From NCBI GenBank assembly GCA_021203115.1, contig JAJQBV010000088.1:1-8293 (forward strand): 8,293 nt of DNA. The letters are read 5' to 3'. Below, one piece after another: positions 1-7,520 of this stretch. A program made the translations under genes and the position numbers. Each line of letters opens with the position of its first letter. The first letter of the stretch is position 1. This stretch comes from Clostridiales bacterium (GTDB lineage Bacteria; Bacillota; Clostridia; Lachnospirales; Lachnospiraceae). Under the pieces are notes generated by a model, which did no database searches, had not been told where the DNA came from, and was given only the letters and a program-made list of their open reading frames with translations.

Positions 1-1204
1 CCGGCAGAAGCTCCTGTGTATCCTTCACCAGTGTCACACTCTCATCGGCGCAGACCTTTGCCCACTCCCGATGCTGTGCGCAGCTGATACAGGATAACGC
101 TTCCTCAGGCGGAACAAGCGTCCCCTCCGCCTGCTTCTCCGGCAACTGCATCGCCGCCTTCATGGCGAGGATGCGCGTCACCGCCTCGTCGATGCGCTCC
201 CCGGTCAGCCTCCCGTCCGCCAGCGCATCCCGCACTGACTGATAATCCTCCCGGATATCCTTGTTGAACAAAATCATATCGCATCCGGCCGCCAGCGCCG
301 CCGGGATAGCCTCCTTCCGCGGCATGGCTGCGGCAAATCCCACCATCGGCGTCGCATCGGTCACGATCACGCCGTTGAATCCCAGCTTCCCGCGGAGCAG
401 TCCGTTCAGCAATTCGGTGGACAGCACCGCCGGCAGAATCTCCTCATCCGCAAGCGCCGGATTGAAATACCTGCTGTAGGCCGGCTGCAGGATATGCCCC
501 ACCATGACGGAGAGGGCTCCCGCATCCACAACCGATTGCCAGATCCTCCCGTAAGAATCATCCCACTCCTCCACGGACAGACTGTTGACGGAGGACAACA
601 GGTGCTGGTCGCGCCCGTCCACACCGTCACCCGGAAAATGCTTGACCGCAGCGGCTACGCCATACTCCAAGAGCCCCCGCATCTGCTCGCGGACAAAAGA
701 AATCACCCGCTCCCGATCGCTTCCGAATGTCCGCACATTCATGATCGGGTTGCGAAAATTCAGGTCAAGGTCGCAGATCGGCGAAAAGGCCCAGTTGCAG
801 CCGACCGCCTGTGCCTCCCTTCCGGAAACCGCTCCCAGCCGATACGCATTTTCAGCCCGGTCTGTCGCAGCCACGCCCATCGGGCGGGCAAAGTAGGTTC
901 CGTCCGCACAGATCCCGTTTCCTCCGGACTCCAGATTCGCCGCAAGCAGCATGGGAATGCGGGAGTGCTCCTGTAAAAATTTATGCACGCTCCTCACCTG
1001 CGCCGCGGGCATCGGACGGTACAGCATCGCGCCCGGCTGAAACTCCTCCAGAAAATCCAGGAGAAATTTTTCCTCCGCATTTCCGCCGATCGGGCAGAAC
1101 AACTGTCCGATTTTTTCCTCCATACTCATGGAATCCAGCGTTCGATTTACCCAGTCAATCTCTGTTTCTATCAGAAAATAAGGGTTTGATTTCAGTTCCA
1201 CCAT
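1..1204 (-). CDS. GH3 beta-N-acetylhexosaminidase/beta-glucosidase-like enzyme, 3' end outside window
   Basis: 401 residues of an exo-acting retaining glycosidase of family GH3 are visible; the frame is open to the left edge. The N-terminal barrel contains SMEEKIGQLF (27-36), NPIMNVRTFGSD (152-163) and KHFPGDGVDGRDQH (188-201). The D199-x-H201 pair corresponds to the Asp-His acid/base dyad of NagZ-type enzymes. D283 in GVIVTDATPM is the expected nucleophile. Near 388-401, ESVTLVKDTQELLP marks the start of the second GH3 domain, so this is the two-domain form and not the short NagZ of Proteobacteria. The usual DQEGGRV segment is replaced by NLESGGNG (90-97), which may change substrate choice. 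No signal peptide is seen, so the enzyme should act in the cytoplasm. It follows the GH2 gene by 25 bases. The dyad favours N-acetylglucosaminide or related substrates, but plain beta-glucosidase or phosphorylase activity cannot be excluded. Confidence 0.88.
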   Translation of the reverse strand, partial: MVELKSNPYFLIETEIDWVNRTLDSMSMEEKIGQLFCPIGGNAEEKFLLDFLEEFQPGAMLYRPMPAAQVRSVHKFLQEHSRIPMLLAANLESGGNGICADGTYFARPMGVAATDRAENAYRLGAVSGREAQAVGCNWAFSPICDLDLNFRNPIMNVRTFGSDRERVISFVREQMRGLLEYGVAAAVKHFPGDGVDGRDQHLLSSVNSLSVEEWDDSYGRIWQSVVDAGALSVMVGHILQPAYSRYFNPALADEEILPAVLSTELLNGLLRGKLGFNGVIVTDATPMVGFAAAMPRKEAIPAALAAGCDMILFNKDIREDYQSVRDALADGRLTGERIDEAVTRILAMKAAMQLPEKQAEGTLVPPEEALSCISCAQHREWAKVCADESVTLVKDTQELLP

Positions 1205-1213
1205 CACTTTCGT

Positions 1214-1219
1214 CTCCCT
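1214..1219 (-). promoter_or_regulatory. Ribosome binding site of the GH3 gene
   Basis: AGGGAG on the minus strand lies 9 bases before the ATG at 1204, within the 25-base gap after the GH2 stop codon. It supports translation of the GH3 gene from that ATG and membership of the same operon. Confidence 0.6.
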
Positions 1220-1229
1220 GTATGCTCTA

Positions 1230-3680
1230 TCACAATGCCTCAATCCGCAGGGCAGCCGTTCCCTGCTGCTCTTTGGCCGTCACGGTAACGTCCACCGCGC
1301 GGCTGCCGGTTCGCTTTAAAATCAAAAGCGCTCTGCCGTAAAAGGTCTCCGTCGTATCCGTGATATAGTTATATACCGGCTTCGGATTGCCGCTGCCGAA
1401 TCCGAGAAGCACCGCATCGCCGTCAACCCGTGCCTGCAGCGTCAATTTCTCCGCATCGCAGACGAGCCCGTCGGCATCCACTGCCGCGATATCCACATAG
1501 ATCAATGTCTCATCGTCCGCTGACACCTCCTCGGCCGTCAGTCTGAGCTGCGCCGCCGCGCCCGCTGTCTTCAGATCCATGCTGCCGATCTCCGCGCCGT
1601 TTTCGTAAGCTACGGCGCATAGAGTCCCCGGCGCATAGACGGTTTCAAAGAGCGTGCGGTATCCCGCCGTCTCTCCGGCCGGTTTGCGTCCAAGAGACAC
1701 CCCGTTGGCAAACAGCTCCACCTCGTCGCCCGGCGCATAGACTTCCACGATCACCGGTTTCCCCTCGCATCCGGGATAGGTCCATGAAGAATGATTGTCG
1801 CTGATCACCCAGACGGTATGTTTTTCATCCTGCCCGTAGCGGTACGGATTCTGCACCGTGATATAAGGATCCTTCCGCAGTCCGAAGACCACCTCCCGGA
1901 AATAGGAGTTCGGCCGCCGGAATCCGGTAAGATCAAAATCACCGCAGTAGGCGAGCTGGCAAGGGAACTGCGCCCCGAAGCCGCCCTCGCCGGGAGCGTA
2001 AGCCACCACGCCGACGCCGGCCTCCCCGATATAATCCCATCCGGTCCATGTGAAGTCACCGATGACATGAGGAAGCCGTTTCACAAGTCCCCAGTTGCGG
2101 GCGATCTCCGGCGGATAAGTCTCACTTCCCACGATCACGCGGTTCGGATAAGCCGCCCCGTCCGGCTCATACCGCGCAGTCATGTAATTGTAGCCCGCGA
2201 TATCCGTACGCGAACAGGCCATCTCCAGCCGCTGTGTGATCGCCGGATGCGTGACGATCTGATCCAGATGGTCATCCATGACGGACATGAAATCATTGAC
2301 ATTCGCACCCTCGTCCACCTCGCCGGACGCAGCCATCGCTTCCTGCAGATCCGCCATGATCTGCCCGACGCAATCCCCCGCGGCAAAAATCCCATTAATC
2401 GATGCCAGCGTAAAGCGTCCGGAATCCAACGACCGGATTTTGTCCGAAATCTGCCCGCAGAGATCAGCTCCCAGATCCGTCCCGATCTCCGGAATCTCGT
2501 TCCCGCCAGAGTACAAAATCACCGAGGGATGGTTATAATCCTTTCGCACCATGGCCTCCACGTCTGTCTCCCACCACCGGTCGAAGAAAAGCGCATAATC
2601 GTTATCGGACTTACTTCTGGTCCACATATCAAAGGTCTCATCCATGACATAGACCCCCAGAGCATCACAGGCGCGCAGCAGCGCCGGCGCCGCCGGGTGA
2701 TGAGATATACGGATCGCGTTAAATCCCGCCGCTTTCAGGCGGCTGATCTGACGGTACTGTGCCGCCTCATAGGTGGCTGCGCCCAACAGACCGCTGTCGT
2801 GGTGGATGCACGCGCCGCGCAGTTTGACGGTTTTCCCGTTGACACAAAGCCCTCGCTTCGCATCAAGTGACAGCGTGCGGATGCCGAAAGCCGTCTCGCT
2901 CTCGTCCAACAGAACTTCTCCCTCATAGATTCGGGATACACAACTATAAAGATACGGGGAATCCTCAGACCACGCATGGGGGTTCTTCACGGCAATACGC
3001 TGTGTAATCTTCCGCTCTGTCCCCTCATAGACAGAAAGGTACGCCGTATCTGCTGCCACAGTCTCCCCATCCACATCCAGAACCGCTGTCTCCAGACGCA
3101 GGGGAACTTTTTGGTATCTGCGGTTTCTGATCTCTGTCCGAACCGTTAAAACGGCCAATTGCTCAGTGAGAGATTCTGTGGATATCTGCACACCCTCCGG
3201 CTCCGCATACACCGTATCGGAGACCAGCAGGTAGACATCCCGGTAAATGCCGCTGCCGGAATACCACCGGCTGTTTGCCATCCCGGAGTTTTTCACCAGA
3301 ACACGGATCTCATTGTCCCGCCCGTAGCGCAAATGATCGTTCAGCTTTACATAAAATCCGGTATATCCGTAGGGACACTTCGCCGCTAGCTGCTCGTTGA
3401 CATAAACCATGGCGTTCATATAAACGCCCTCAAACTTCAGCATCACAGTTTTGTCCCGGTATTCCTCCGGGGCAAAAAGCGTCTTCGCATAAGTATAGAC
3501 ATCTCCGTCCCGATATCCCGTATTCCCGCCGTTCGGGCTGTCCGCCCGCTCCGGAGTCTCCAGCATCGCATCGTGCGGCAGATCAATCTCCCTCGCAATC
3601 TCCGGAATATTCCATACCAGAGCAAATGCCCCCTTATCCGGCCAGAATTTCCAGCCCTTGTTCCATTTTACTTCCCTCAT
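1230..3680 (-). CDS. GH2 beta-galactosidase-type enzyme with DUF4982 and C-terminal Ig-like domain
   Basis: An 816-residue retaining glycosidase that would release a beta-linked hexose, most likely galactose, from an imported oligosaccharide. Without a signal peptide it is cytoplasmic. Domains in order are the sugar-binding jelly roll (about 1-160; LPHD at 34-37, SRWYSGSGIYRDVYL), an Ig-like domain (about 165-270), the TIM barrel (about 275-600), DUF4982 (about 615-690; VELFANGVSLG) and a GH2 C-terminal Ig-like domain (about 708-816; TFYGRALLILKR). The GH2 family region RGACIHHDSGLLG is at 288-300. The acid/base is E395 in GGNEIPE and the nucleophile E520 in VGSETYP, followed by GDFTWTGWDYIGEAG. 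The barrel carries an extra stretch of roughly 60-80 residues (about 430-490) between the two catalytic glutamates. The start has an RBS, GAGGTG at 3690-3685. The gene is 25 bases upstream of the GH3 gene. Galactose specificity is a family default; GH2 also includes glucuronidases, mannosidases and others. Confidence 0.88.
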   Translation of the reverse strand: MREVKWNKGWKFWPDKGAFALVWNIPEIAREIDLPHDAMLETPERADSPNGGNTGYRDGDVYTYAKTLFAPEEYRDKTVMLKFEGVYMNAMVYVNEQLAAKCPYGYTGFYVKLNDHLRYGRDNEIRVLVKNSGMANSRWYSGSGIYRDVYLLVSDTVYAEPEGVQISTESLTEQLAVLTVRTEIRNRRYQKVPLRLETAVLDVDGETVAADTAYLSVYEGTERKITQRIAVKNPHAWSEDSPYLYSCVSRIYEGEVLLDESETAFGIRTLSLDAKRGLCVNGKTVKLRGACIHHDSGLLGAATYEAAQYRQISRLKAAGFNAIRISHHPAAPALLRACDALGVYVMDETFDMWTRSKSDNDYALFFDRWWETDVEAMVRKDYNHPSVILYSGGNEIPEIGTDLGADLCGQISDKIRSLDSGRFTLASINGIFAAGDCVGQIMADLQEAMAASGEVDEGANVNDFMSVMDDHLDQIVTHPAITQRLEMACSRTDIAGYNYMTARYEPDGAAYPNRVIVGSETYPPEIARNWGLVKRLPHVIGDFTWTGWDYIGEAGVGVVAYAPGEGGFGAQFPCQLAYCGDFDLTGFRRPNSYFREVVFGLRKDPYITVQNPYRYGQDEKHTVWVISDNHSSWTYPGCEGKPVIVEVYAPGDEVELFANGVSLGRKPAGETAGYRTLFETVYAPGTLCAVAYENGAEIGSMDLKTAGAAAQLRLTAEEVSADDETLIYVDIAAVDADGLVCDAEKLTLQARVDGDAVLLGFGSGNPKPVYNYITDTTETFYGRALLILKRTGSRAVDVTVTAKEQQGTAALRIEAL

Positions 3681-3712
3681 CGTACACCTCTGACTTTTAT
3701 TTATTTCTGATA

Positions 3713-3742
3713 ACTATACTATAAATCGTCCGATTTTTACAA
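3713..3742 (-). promoter_or_regulatory. Possible promoter before the GH2 gene
   Basis: On the minus strand TTGTAA (3742-3737) and TATAGT (3718-3713) are separated by 18 bases, and the palindrome at 3723-3736 fills most of the spacer. The geometry would suit a repressor-controlled promoter about 33 bases before the GH2 start. Both boxes differ from consensus and the gap is AT-rich, so a chance match is quite possible. Confidence 0.22.
3723..3736. repeat. Short palindrome in the MBL-GH2 gap
   Basis: AAATCG-TC-CGATTT is a perfect 6-base inverted repeat with a 2-base centre, starting directly after the MBL stop codon. It could form a small weak hairpin (5 bp, 4-base loop) or be an operator half-site pair. 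It has no U tract strong enough to call a terminator. Confidence 0.4.
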
Positions 3743-4567
3743 CAGATCCTCTTTCAGAACAAAAAACGACGCTTTTTTATAGCGGACCCGGCAGAGACGC
3801 GGCGCGATCGGATCCATCTCGATATAGGGATGGTTCAGTTTCTCCTCCACAACCGGATGTCCTGCCAGTATGGACTCGTCCAGCCCGATGAAATCCTCAA
3901 TGTACTCTTTGGCGAGCAGCGCGCCGTTGTGTCCCGGACAGCAAAAATCAAAATCGTTCCCCCTCGCCAGAAGCTTTTCCATATTCGCTTTATGGCGTGC
4001 GATTTTTTTCGGGAAATCATGGGGATGCGCTTCATCCGTTGCAATGGGGTACATCAGAACCTGTGTGGATTCCAGTTCATCGCCGCAGAACAACAGGCGA
4101 TGGGAGGCATCCAGAAACGCCAGGCTGCTGTTTGAGTGAGCGGAGATATCAAAAACTCCCAGCACACGGCCGCCCAAATCAATGGTATCCCCCTCTTTCA
4201 GATAAACTTTCTGATAATCCGGAAACGGCAGACTGCCGTAGTCCACAAGCCGGTCATCCCTCGTAGCCTCAAAATCCATACGGTAATCCTCATGCAGATA
4301 TACTTTTTCAAAAAATCCGTTGCCGCCGGAGTGGTCGAGATGCCCGTGCGTGTCCGCCGCAAAGACCGGTTTGTCGGTCAGCTTCTCACAGTAAGCCTTC
4401 AAGTCGCCCAGCCCATAAGCCGTATCGATGAGGAGTGCCGAATTCTCGCCCTCCAGCAGATACATATACAGGCTGCCGCCCAGTCCGGTAATGATCCATG
4501 TGTGCTCATCATACTTCCAGTTTACAAAGGTTCCGAAAATCTCCTGCGGTGTCGGTTCCTTTCCCAT
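3737..4567 (-). CDS. Metallo-beta-lactamase-fold hydrolase, substrate unknown
   Basis: A 276-residue soluble protein of the MBL-fold hydrolase superfamily, which uses one or two metal ions to activate water for ester, thioester, lactone or similar hydrolysis. All the ligand motifs are present. In numbering from the upstream ATG at 4576 these are H77-G-H79-L-D81-H82 (the HxHxDH motif, in DTHGHLDHSGG), H147 (DISAHSNSS), D166 (LFCGDEL) and H216 (CCPGHNGA). The first strand pair (ALLIDTAYGLGDL) is also typical. There is no signal peptide, so it should be cytoplasmic. It lies 40 bases after the GH78 stop and 56 bases before the GH2 start, so it is almost surely cotranscribed with them. It resembles glyoxalase II-like or lactonase-like members more than beta-lactamases in general layout, but I cannot name the substrate. 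A role on a modified glycan or aglycone, or in detoxifying a by-product, is guesswork. Confidence 0.85.
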   Translation of the reverse strand: MGKEPTPQEIFGTFVNWKYDEHTWIITGLGGSLYMYLLEGENSALLIDTAYGLGDLKAYCEKLTDKPVFAADTHGHLDHSGGNGFFEKVYLHEDYRMDFEATRDDRLVDYGSLPFPDYQKVYLKEGDTIDLGGRVLGVFDISAHSNSSLAFLDASHRLLFCGDELESTQVLMYPIATDEAHPHDFPKKIARHKANMEKLLARGNDFDFCCPGHNGALLAKEYIEDFIGLDESILAGHPVVEEKLNHPYIEMDPIAPRLCRVRYKKASFFVLKEDLL

Positions 4568-4576
4568 ACATCCCAT

Positions 4577-4583
4577 CCTCCTT
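4577..4583 (-). promoter_or_regulatory. Ribosome binding site deciding the MBL start
   Basis: AAGGAGG on the minus strand directly abuts an in-frame ATG at 4576, which leaves no spacer. The next in-frame ATG, at 4567, is 9 bases downstream, a normal distance. The start is therefore placed at 4567 (residue 4 of the longer frame). Confidence 0.7.
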
Positions 4584-4599
4584 ATTCTGATTGATACAT

Positions 4600-4605
4600 A
4601 TTATA
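4600..4605 (-). promoter_or_regulatory. Possible -10 box upstream of the MBL gene
   Basis: A perfect TATAAT lies in the AT-rich gap after the GH78 stop codon, about 33 bases before the proposed MBL start at 4567. No good -35 box is found at 16-18 bases upstream (the sequence there is about GCACTG) and there is no extended TG. An internal promoter for the last three genes is possible but weakly supported; AT-rich gaps give such matches by chance. Confidence 0.2.
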
Positions 4606-4607
4606 AA

Positions 4608-7404
4608 CTAATCCCAAAAACTCAGTGCATAAATTTTTTCCGCCACCGCATTAACCTGCGCCGGGTCGAGGCCGAGAAATGCCATGTTCGCAAGCTCCGC
4701 AAATGTACAAGCGGTATTTTCCCGGTCGCCGCCCGCGATCATTCCGTAAACGATCGGCAGCTCCTCCCTCAGAATTTCCATCGCCCGTTCATCACCTGCC
4801 AACTGCGCAATCCGCGTATCCGGTCCGTAGGGGAAGCGATAGTCCCGCGTCGGCGTGTAGGAAAACTCATACACACCGGCAGGCAGAAGGATTGTTCCGT
4901 TTCGGACGATCCGCTCTCCCGCATTCATCGTTCCATTTTCTCCGCCGCAATCTGGAAGAACCACCTCGGCCTCACAGCCAAAGGGAACCTCAACCTTCAT
5001 CCGGAACGTTCCGTCCTCCCGGATCTCCCACTCTGAACCATAGCGTCCGCTGACGGAATCATAGCTGCACCGGACATGTCCCAGACGGATATCCGGAACC
5101 GGCGCGATCTTTACCTTTCCGAAACCCGGCGCAAGCGGACGGATCCCGGCCATATATTCATAGAAAAACTCTGCCACAGAGCCGTAGGAATAATGATTCA
5201 GCGAATTCATCCCCGCAGGGTGCATTGTCCCGTCCGGCAGGACCGAGTTCCACCGTTCCCAGATCGTCGTCGCGCCCAGATTGACCGCGTACAGCCAACC
5301 GGGAAATCCCTCATAAAAAAGAAAGTCATACGCCAGATTCGCCATCCCGTTCTGCGCCAACGTCACGCACAAAAGCGGCGCCCCGACAAATCCGCAGCGA
5401 ATCTGATAACAGTCTTTCTTCAATCTCGCAAGAAACTGTTCCTTCAGCTTGTTCAGATCCCGATAGAGTCCGAACTGCATCGCGACGAGATAGGCCGCCT
5501 GTGTGTCCACGGAAAGTCTGCCGGACGGTGTAAAATTCATCCAACACCGCCTCGCGGATTTCGTCCGCCAGCTTTGCGTATTCTGCCTCATCCTCCGTCT
5601 TTCCGAGACGGTGCGCCATCCCGGCCGCGATCTGCGCGGAGCGGAAATAATAGACACTCCCGATATAGTCGTCATCCGTAGAGCCCTTAAAGCTCTCCTC
5701 CGTGACACCGTCCAGTGCCAACCAGTCTCCGAACTGAAACCCCGGCCGGAACAACCGCTCATCCCCGGTCTGCACATCGACCCGCCGCATGTACTCCACC
5801 CAGTCCCGCATCAGTGGATAATAGGTCTCCATATCGGAGAGATCACCATAGAATTGATACAGCGTCTCCGGAATCAGCGTCGCAGCGTCTCCCCAGACGC
5901 TCGTCGCGCCGCCGAAATCACCCTTCGACGGAATATAATTTGGCACACCGCCGCCGGCTCTCATCTGTTCACTCCGCAGATCCCGCAGGAACTTCCGGTA
6001 AAACGCCCGCGTGTCCATATGCCATGAGGCAGTCGGCGCGAAAATCTGCGCGTCCCCGGTCCATCCGAGCCGCTCATTCCGCTGCGGACAATCCGTCGGC
6101 ATATCGATAAAATTGGACCGGAGCCCCCACAGGCAGTTCTGATAGAGACGATTGATTTTCTCATTCCCGGTTGTCAGGTATCCGATCCGATCCAGATCGG
6201 AGCAGAGAACCCGTGAACAAAGATCCTCCTTGCTCAATTCGCCCGGCCACCCTGTCACACGCAGATAGCGGTACCCGAAATATGTGAAGTGCGGGCGCAC
6301 CCGCTCCTTCCTCCCGTCGGAAATATAGGTAAACCTCGACTCCGCCTCACGATAATTCCCGTGATAAAAATTCCCGTCCTGCAGAATCTCCGCGCACTCA
6401 AAGGTCACCTCGGTTCCGGCCGGAAAATCCGCCGTAAACTCCATAAACCCCGCGTGATTCTGGCCGAAATCGACCACTGTCTCCCCGGCAGGGGTGACAA
6501 GAATCTCCTGCGGGTACAGTGTCTCCACAACCGTTACCGGCAGACTGTACCGCTCCGTCAGCTTTCCCGGCTCCTCCGCGATCTCCGCCGGCCGCAGCGG
6601 ATTTTTCTTCCGCGCCCAGAGCAGACGGTTGAATGTTTCCCCGAAATAGATACCGCTCTCCTCAATGTCGCTTCCGCGATACTGCCATGTGTCATCGGTC
6701 GCGATGACTGCGGTATGCCCGTCTGCATACAGCAGGTGAAGCTCCGCAATCACCTGCATCCGGTCTCCGAACAGGCAATCCTTCATCTGAAGGCCGAAAA
6801 CGCCCATATACCAGCCTTTTCCCAGATATATTTCTATTTTGTTTTCTTTTTTTATCATCTCAGTGACATCAAAAGTCTGATACTGATACGACTCCGAATA
6901 GTCATTGATGTAAGGGGTCAGGTACTCCTCCCCCGTTTTTTCTCCGTTAATATAGGTCTCACAAAGGCCAAGGCCGCAGACATAGAGCCGGGCCTGCGAG
7001 ACCTCCCCGTCCGCCGCGAATGTTTTCTCAAAAACCGGGTGAAAGGCATCCTCCCGCTTCGCCGCGATCCACTGCGCCGTCCATGGTTCCGACATCTTTC
7101 CGCTCTCAAAGGAGGCCGTCTCGCTCACCGCCGTCTCCCCATTGTCCCCGGTCACGGTCACACGCCAATAGCAGGCTCTCCGCGGCTGTGTTTCCACTGC
7201 AATCGTCGTTCCCGCGCAGGAGAGATCCGCGCCCTCCCTGACGGCGAGAATCCCCGAAAAATCAGGATTGTCGGAGACCTCAACCTTTGCATAGCTTTGC
7301 CTTTTCGCCTCCGTACTGCGCACTTTCCATGAAAAGCTCAGCTTCTCACAGGAAAACCCCATCGGCTCCCTGATTCCGTTTACTTTCAGGTCTGTTATGT
7401 TCAT
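4608..7404 (-). pseudogene. GH78 alpha-L-rhamnosidase, interrupted by one frameshift near 5531
   Basis: The intact enzyme would hydrolyse terminal alpha-L-rhamnose from glycosides or oligosaccharides. No signal peptide is seen, so it acts in the cytoplasm. Domains run in order from M1 at 7404: an Ig-like N-terminal part (residues 1-105), Bac_rhamnosid_N (about 115-280, with YINGEKTGEEYLTPYINDYS), the concanavalin-like Bac_rhamnosid domain (about 298-390, with VVDFGQNHAGF), and the (alpha/alpha)6 barrel with DCPQRNERLGWTGD at 438-451. E444 is the expected general acid. After about residue 624 homology continues in another frame with TPSGRLSVDTQAAYLVAMQF, then TIWERW, whose Glu (5258-5256) is the expected general base. 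The C-terminal beta domain follows, then a helical tail of about 75 residues. Restored length is about 931 residues, usual for the family. Left unshifted, the first frame runs on through unrelated residues to a stop at 5326, giving a protein without the catalytic base. Whether this is a real mutation or a sequencing or assembly error cannot be told here. Confidence 0.85.
5526..5538 (-). other. Frameshift site in GH78
   Basis: On the minus strand the bases are GAATTTTACACCG. The upstream frame reads Glu-Phe-Tyr-Thr and then loses homology. The downstream frame reads Phe-Thr-Pro-Ser-Gly-Arg-Leu, which matches the GH78 motif TP(T/S)GRLxVDTQ. The two join if one T is extra in the T4 run, or if one AC unit has been lost from an ACAC repeat; the latter would give EFYTPSGRL, closer to family members as I know them. 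Both are typical slippage sites. Confidence 0.8.
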
Positions 7405-7411
7405 CTGCTGA

Positions 7412-7417
7412 CTCCCC
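7412..7417 (-). promoter_or_regulatory. Ribosome binding site of the GH78 gene
   Basis: GGGGAG on the minus strand lies 7 bases before the ATG at 7404. It decides the start: the frame is open further upstream to a GTG at 7452, but that codon lies inside the 3' arm of the stem-loop at 7445-7478, and the extra residues (MALSKKCERRKAGSQQ) do not resemble a GH78 N-terminus. Confidence 0.6.
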
Positions 7418-7444
7418 GCCTTCCGGCGTTCGCATTTCTTTGAA

Positions 7445-7478
7445 AGAGCCACCGCATCTGTGTCTATGCGGTGGCTCT
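7445..7478 (-). terminator. Intercistronic stem-loop: terminator or attenuator after the permease gene
   Basis: The minus-strand transcript can fold a perfect 13-base-pair stem, AGAGCCACCGCAT (7478-7466) against ATGCGGTGGCTCT (7457-7445), with an 8-base loop. It begins 42 bases after the permease stop codon and ends 40 bases before the GH78 start. The sequence after the stem (TTCA, 7444-7441) gives only a short, imperfect U tract. Termination may therefore be partial, lowering expression of the downstream enzymes relative to the transporter, or the stem may stabilise the upstream mRNA 3' end. On the plus strand no U tract follows. The stem is seen directly; its role is inferred. Confidence 0.7.
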
Positions 7479-7520
7479 GTAATCACCATACCCGGTTCAT
7501 TCTTCTAAAGAGGGGTTCTG

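Noticed and set aside
1791..2870. A 359-codon open frame on the plus strand, opposite the GH2 gene
   Set aside because: It lies wholly inside a well-supported GH2 gene with intact catalytic motifs. Its translation is rich in Arg, His, Pro and Ile with no recognisable domain, as expected from the antisense of a GC-biased gene.
1230..3680. GH2 as a beta-glucuronidase
   Set aside because: I do not see the NxKG carboxylate-recognition motif typical of bacterial beta-glucuronidases after the nucleophile. The DUF4982 plus C-terminal Ig layout fits beta-galactosidase-type members better.
3737..4567. The MBL gene as an antibiotic-resistance beta-lactamase
   Set aside because: It lacks a signal peptide, sits in a sugar operon, and the general metal motif is shared by many unrelated hydrolases. 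Nothing specific points to beta-lactam cleavage.
5326..5530. Continuation of the first GH78 frame to the stop at 5326 as a genuine C-terminus
   Set aside because: These 68 residues have no similarity to the GH78 fold, while the other frame over the same bases carries the conserved TPSGRLSVDTQ region and continues as GH78.
5526..5538. Programmed ribosomal frameshift
   Set aside because: There is no rare-codon or stop-codon pause in the zero frame at the site and no upstream Shine-Dalgarno-like stimulator. GH78 enzymes are not known to use recoding.
6289..7332. A 347-codon open frame on the plus strand, opposite GH78
   Set aside because: It is a shadow of the GH78 coding strand. Its translation shows no family motif and there is no clear ribosome binding site or operon context.
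7417..7428. Small hairpin CGCC-TTCC-GGCG next to the GH78 ribosome binding site
   Set aside because: The stem is only 4 bp (GGAA tetraloop on the transcript) and overlaps the GGGGAG site by one base at most. This is too weak to call a regulatory structure.
7405..7452. Upstream GTG start for GH78 at 7452
   Set aside because: The codon is buried in the 3' arm of the stem-loop, and the 16 added residues do not look like a GH78 N-terminus. The ATG at 7404 has a proper GGGGAG site.
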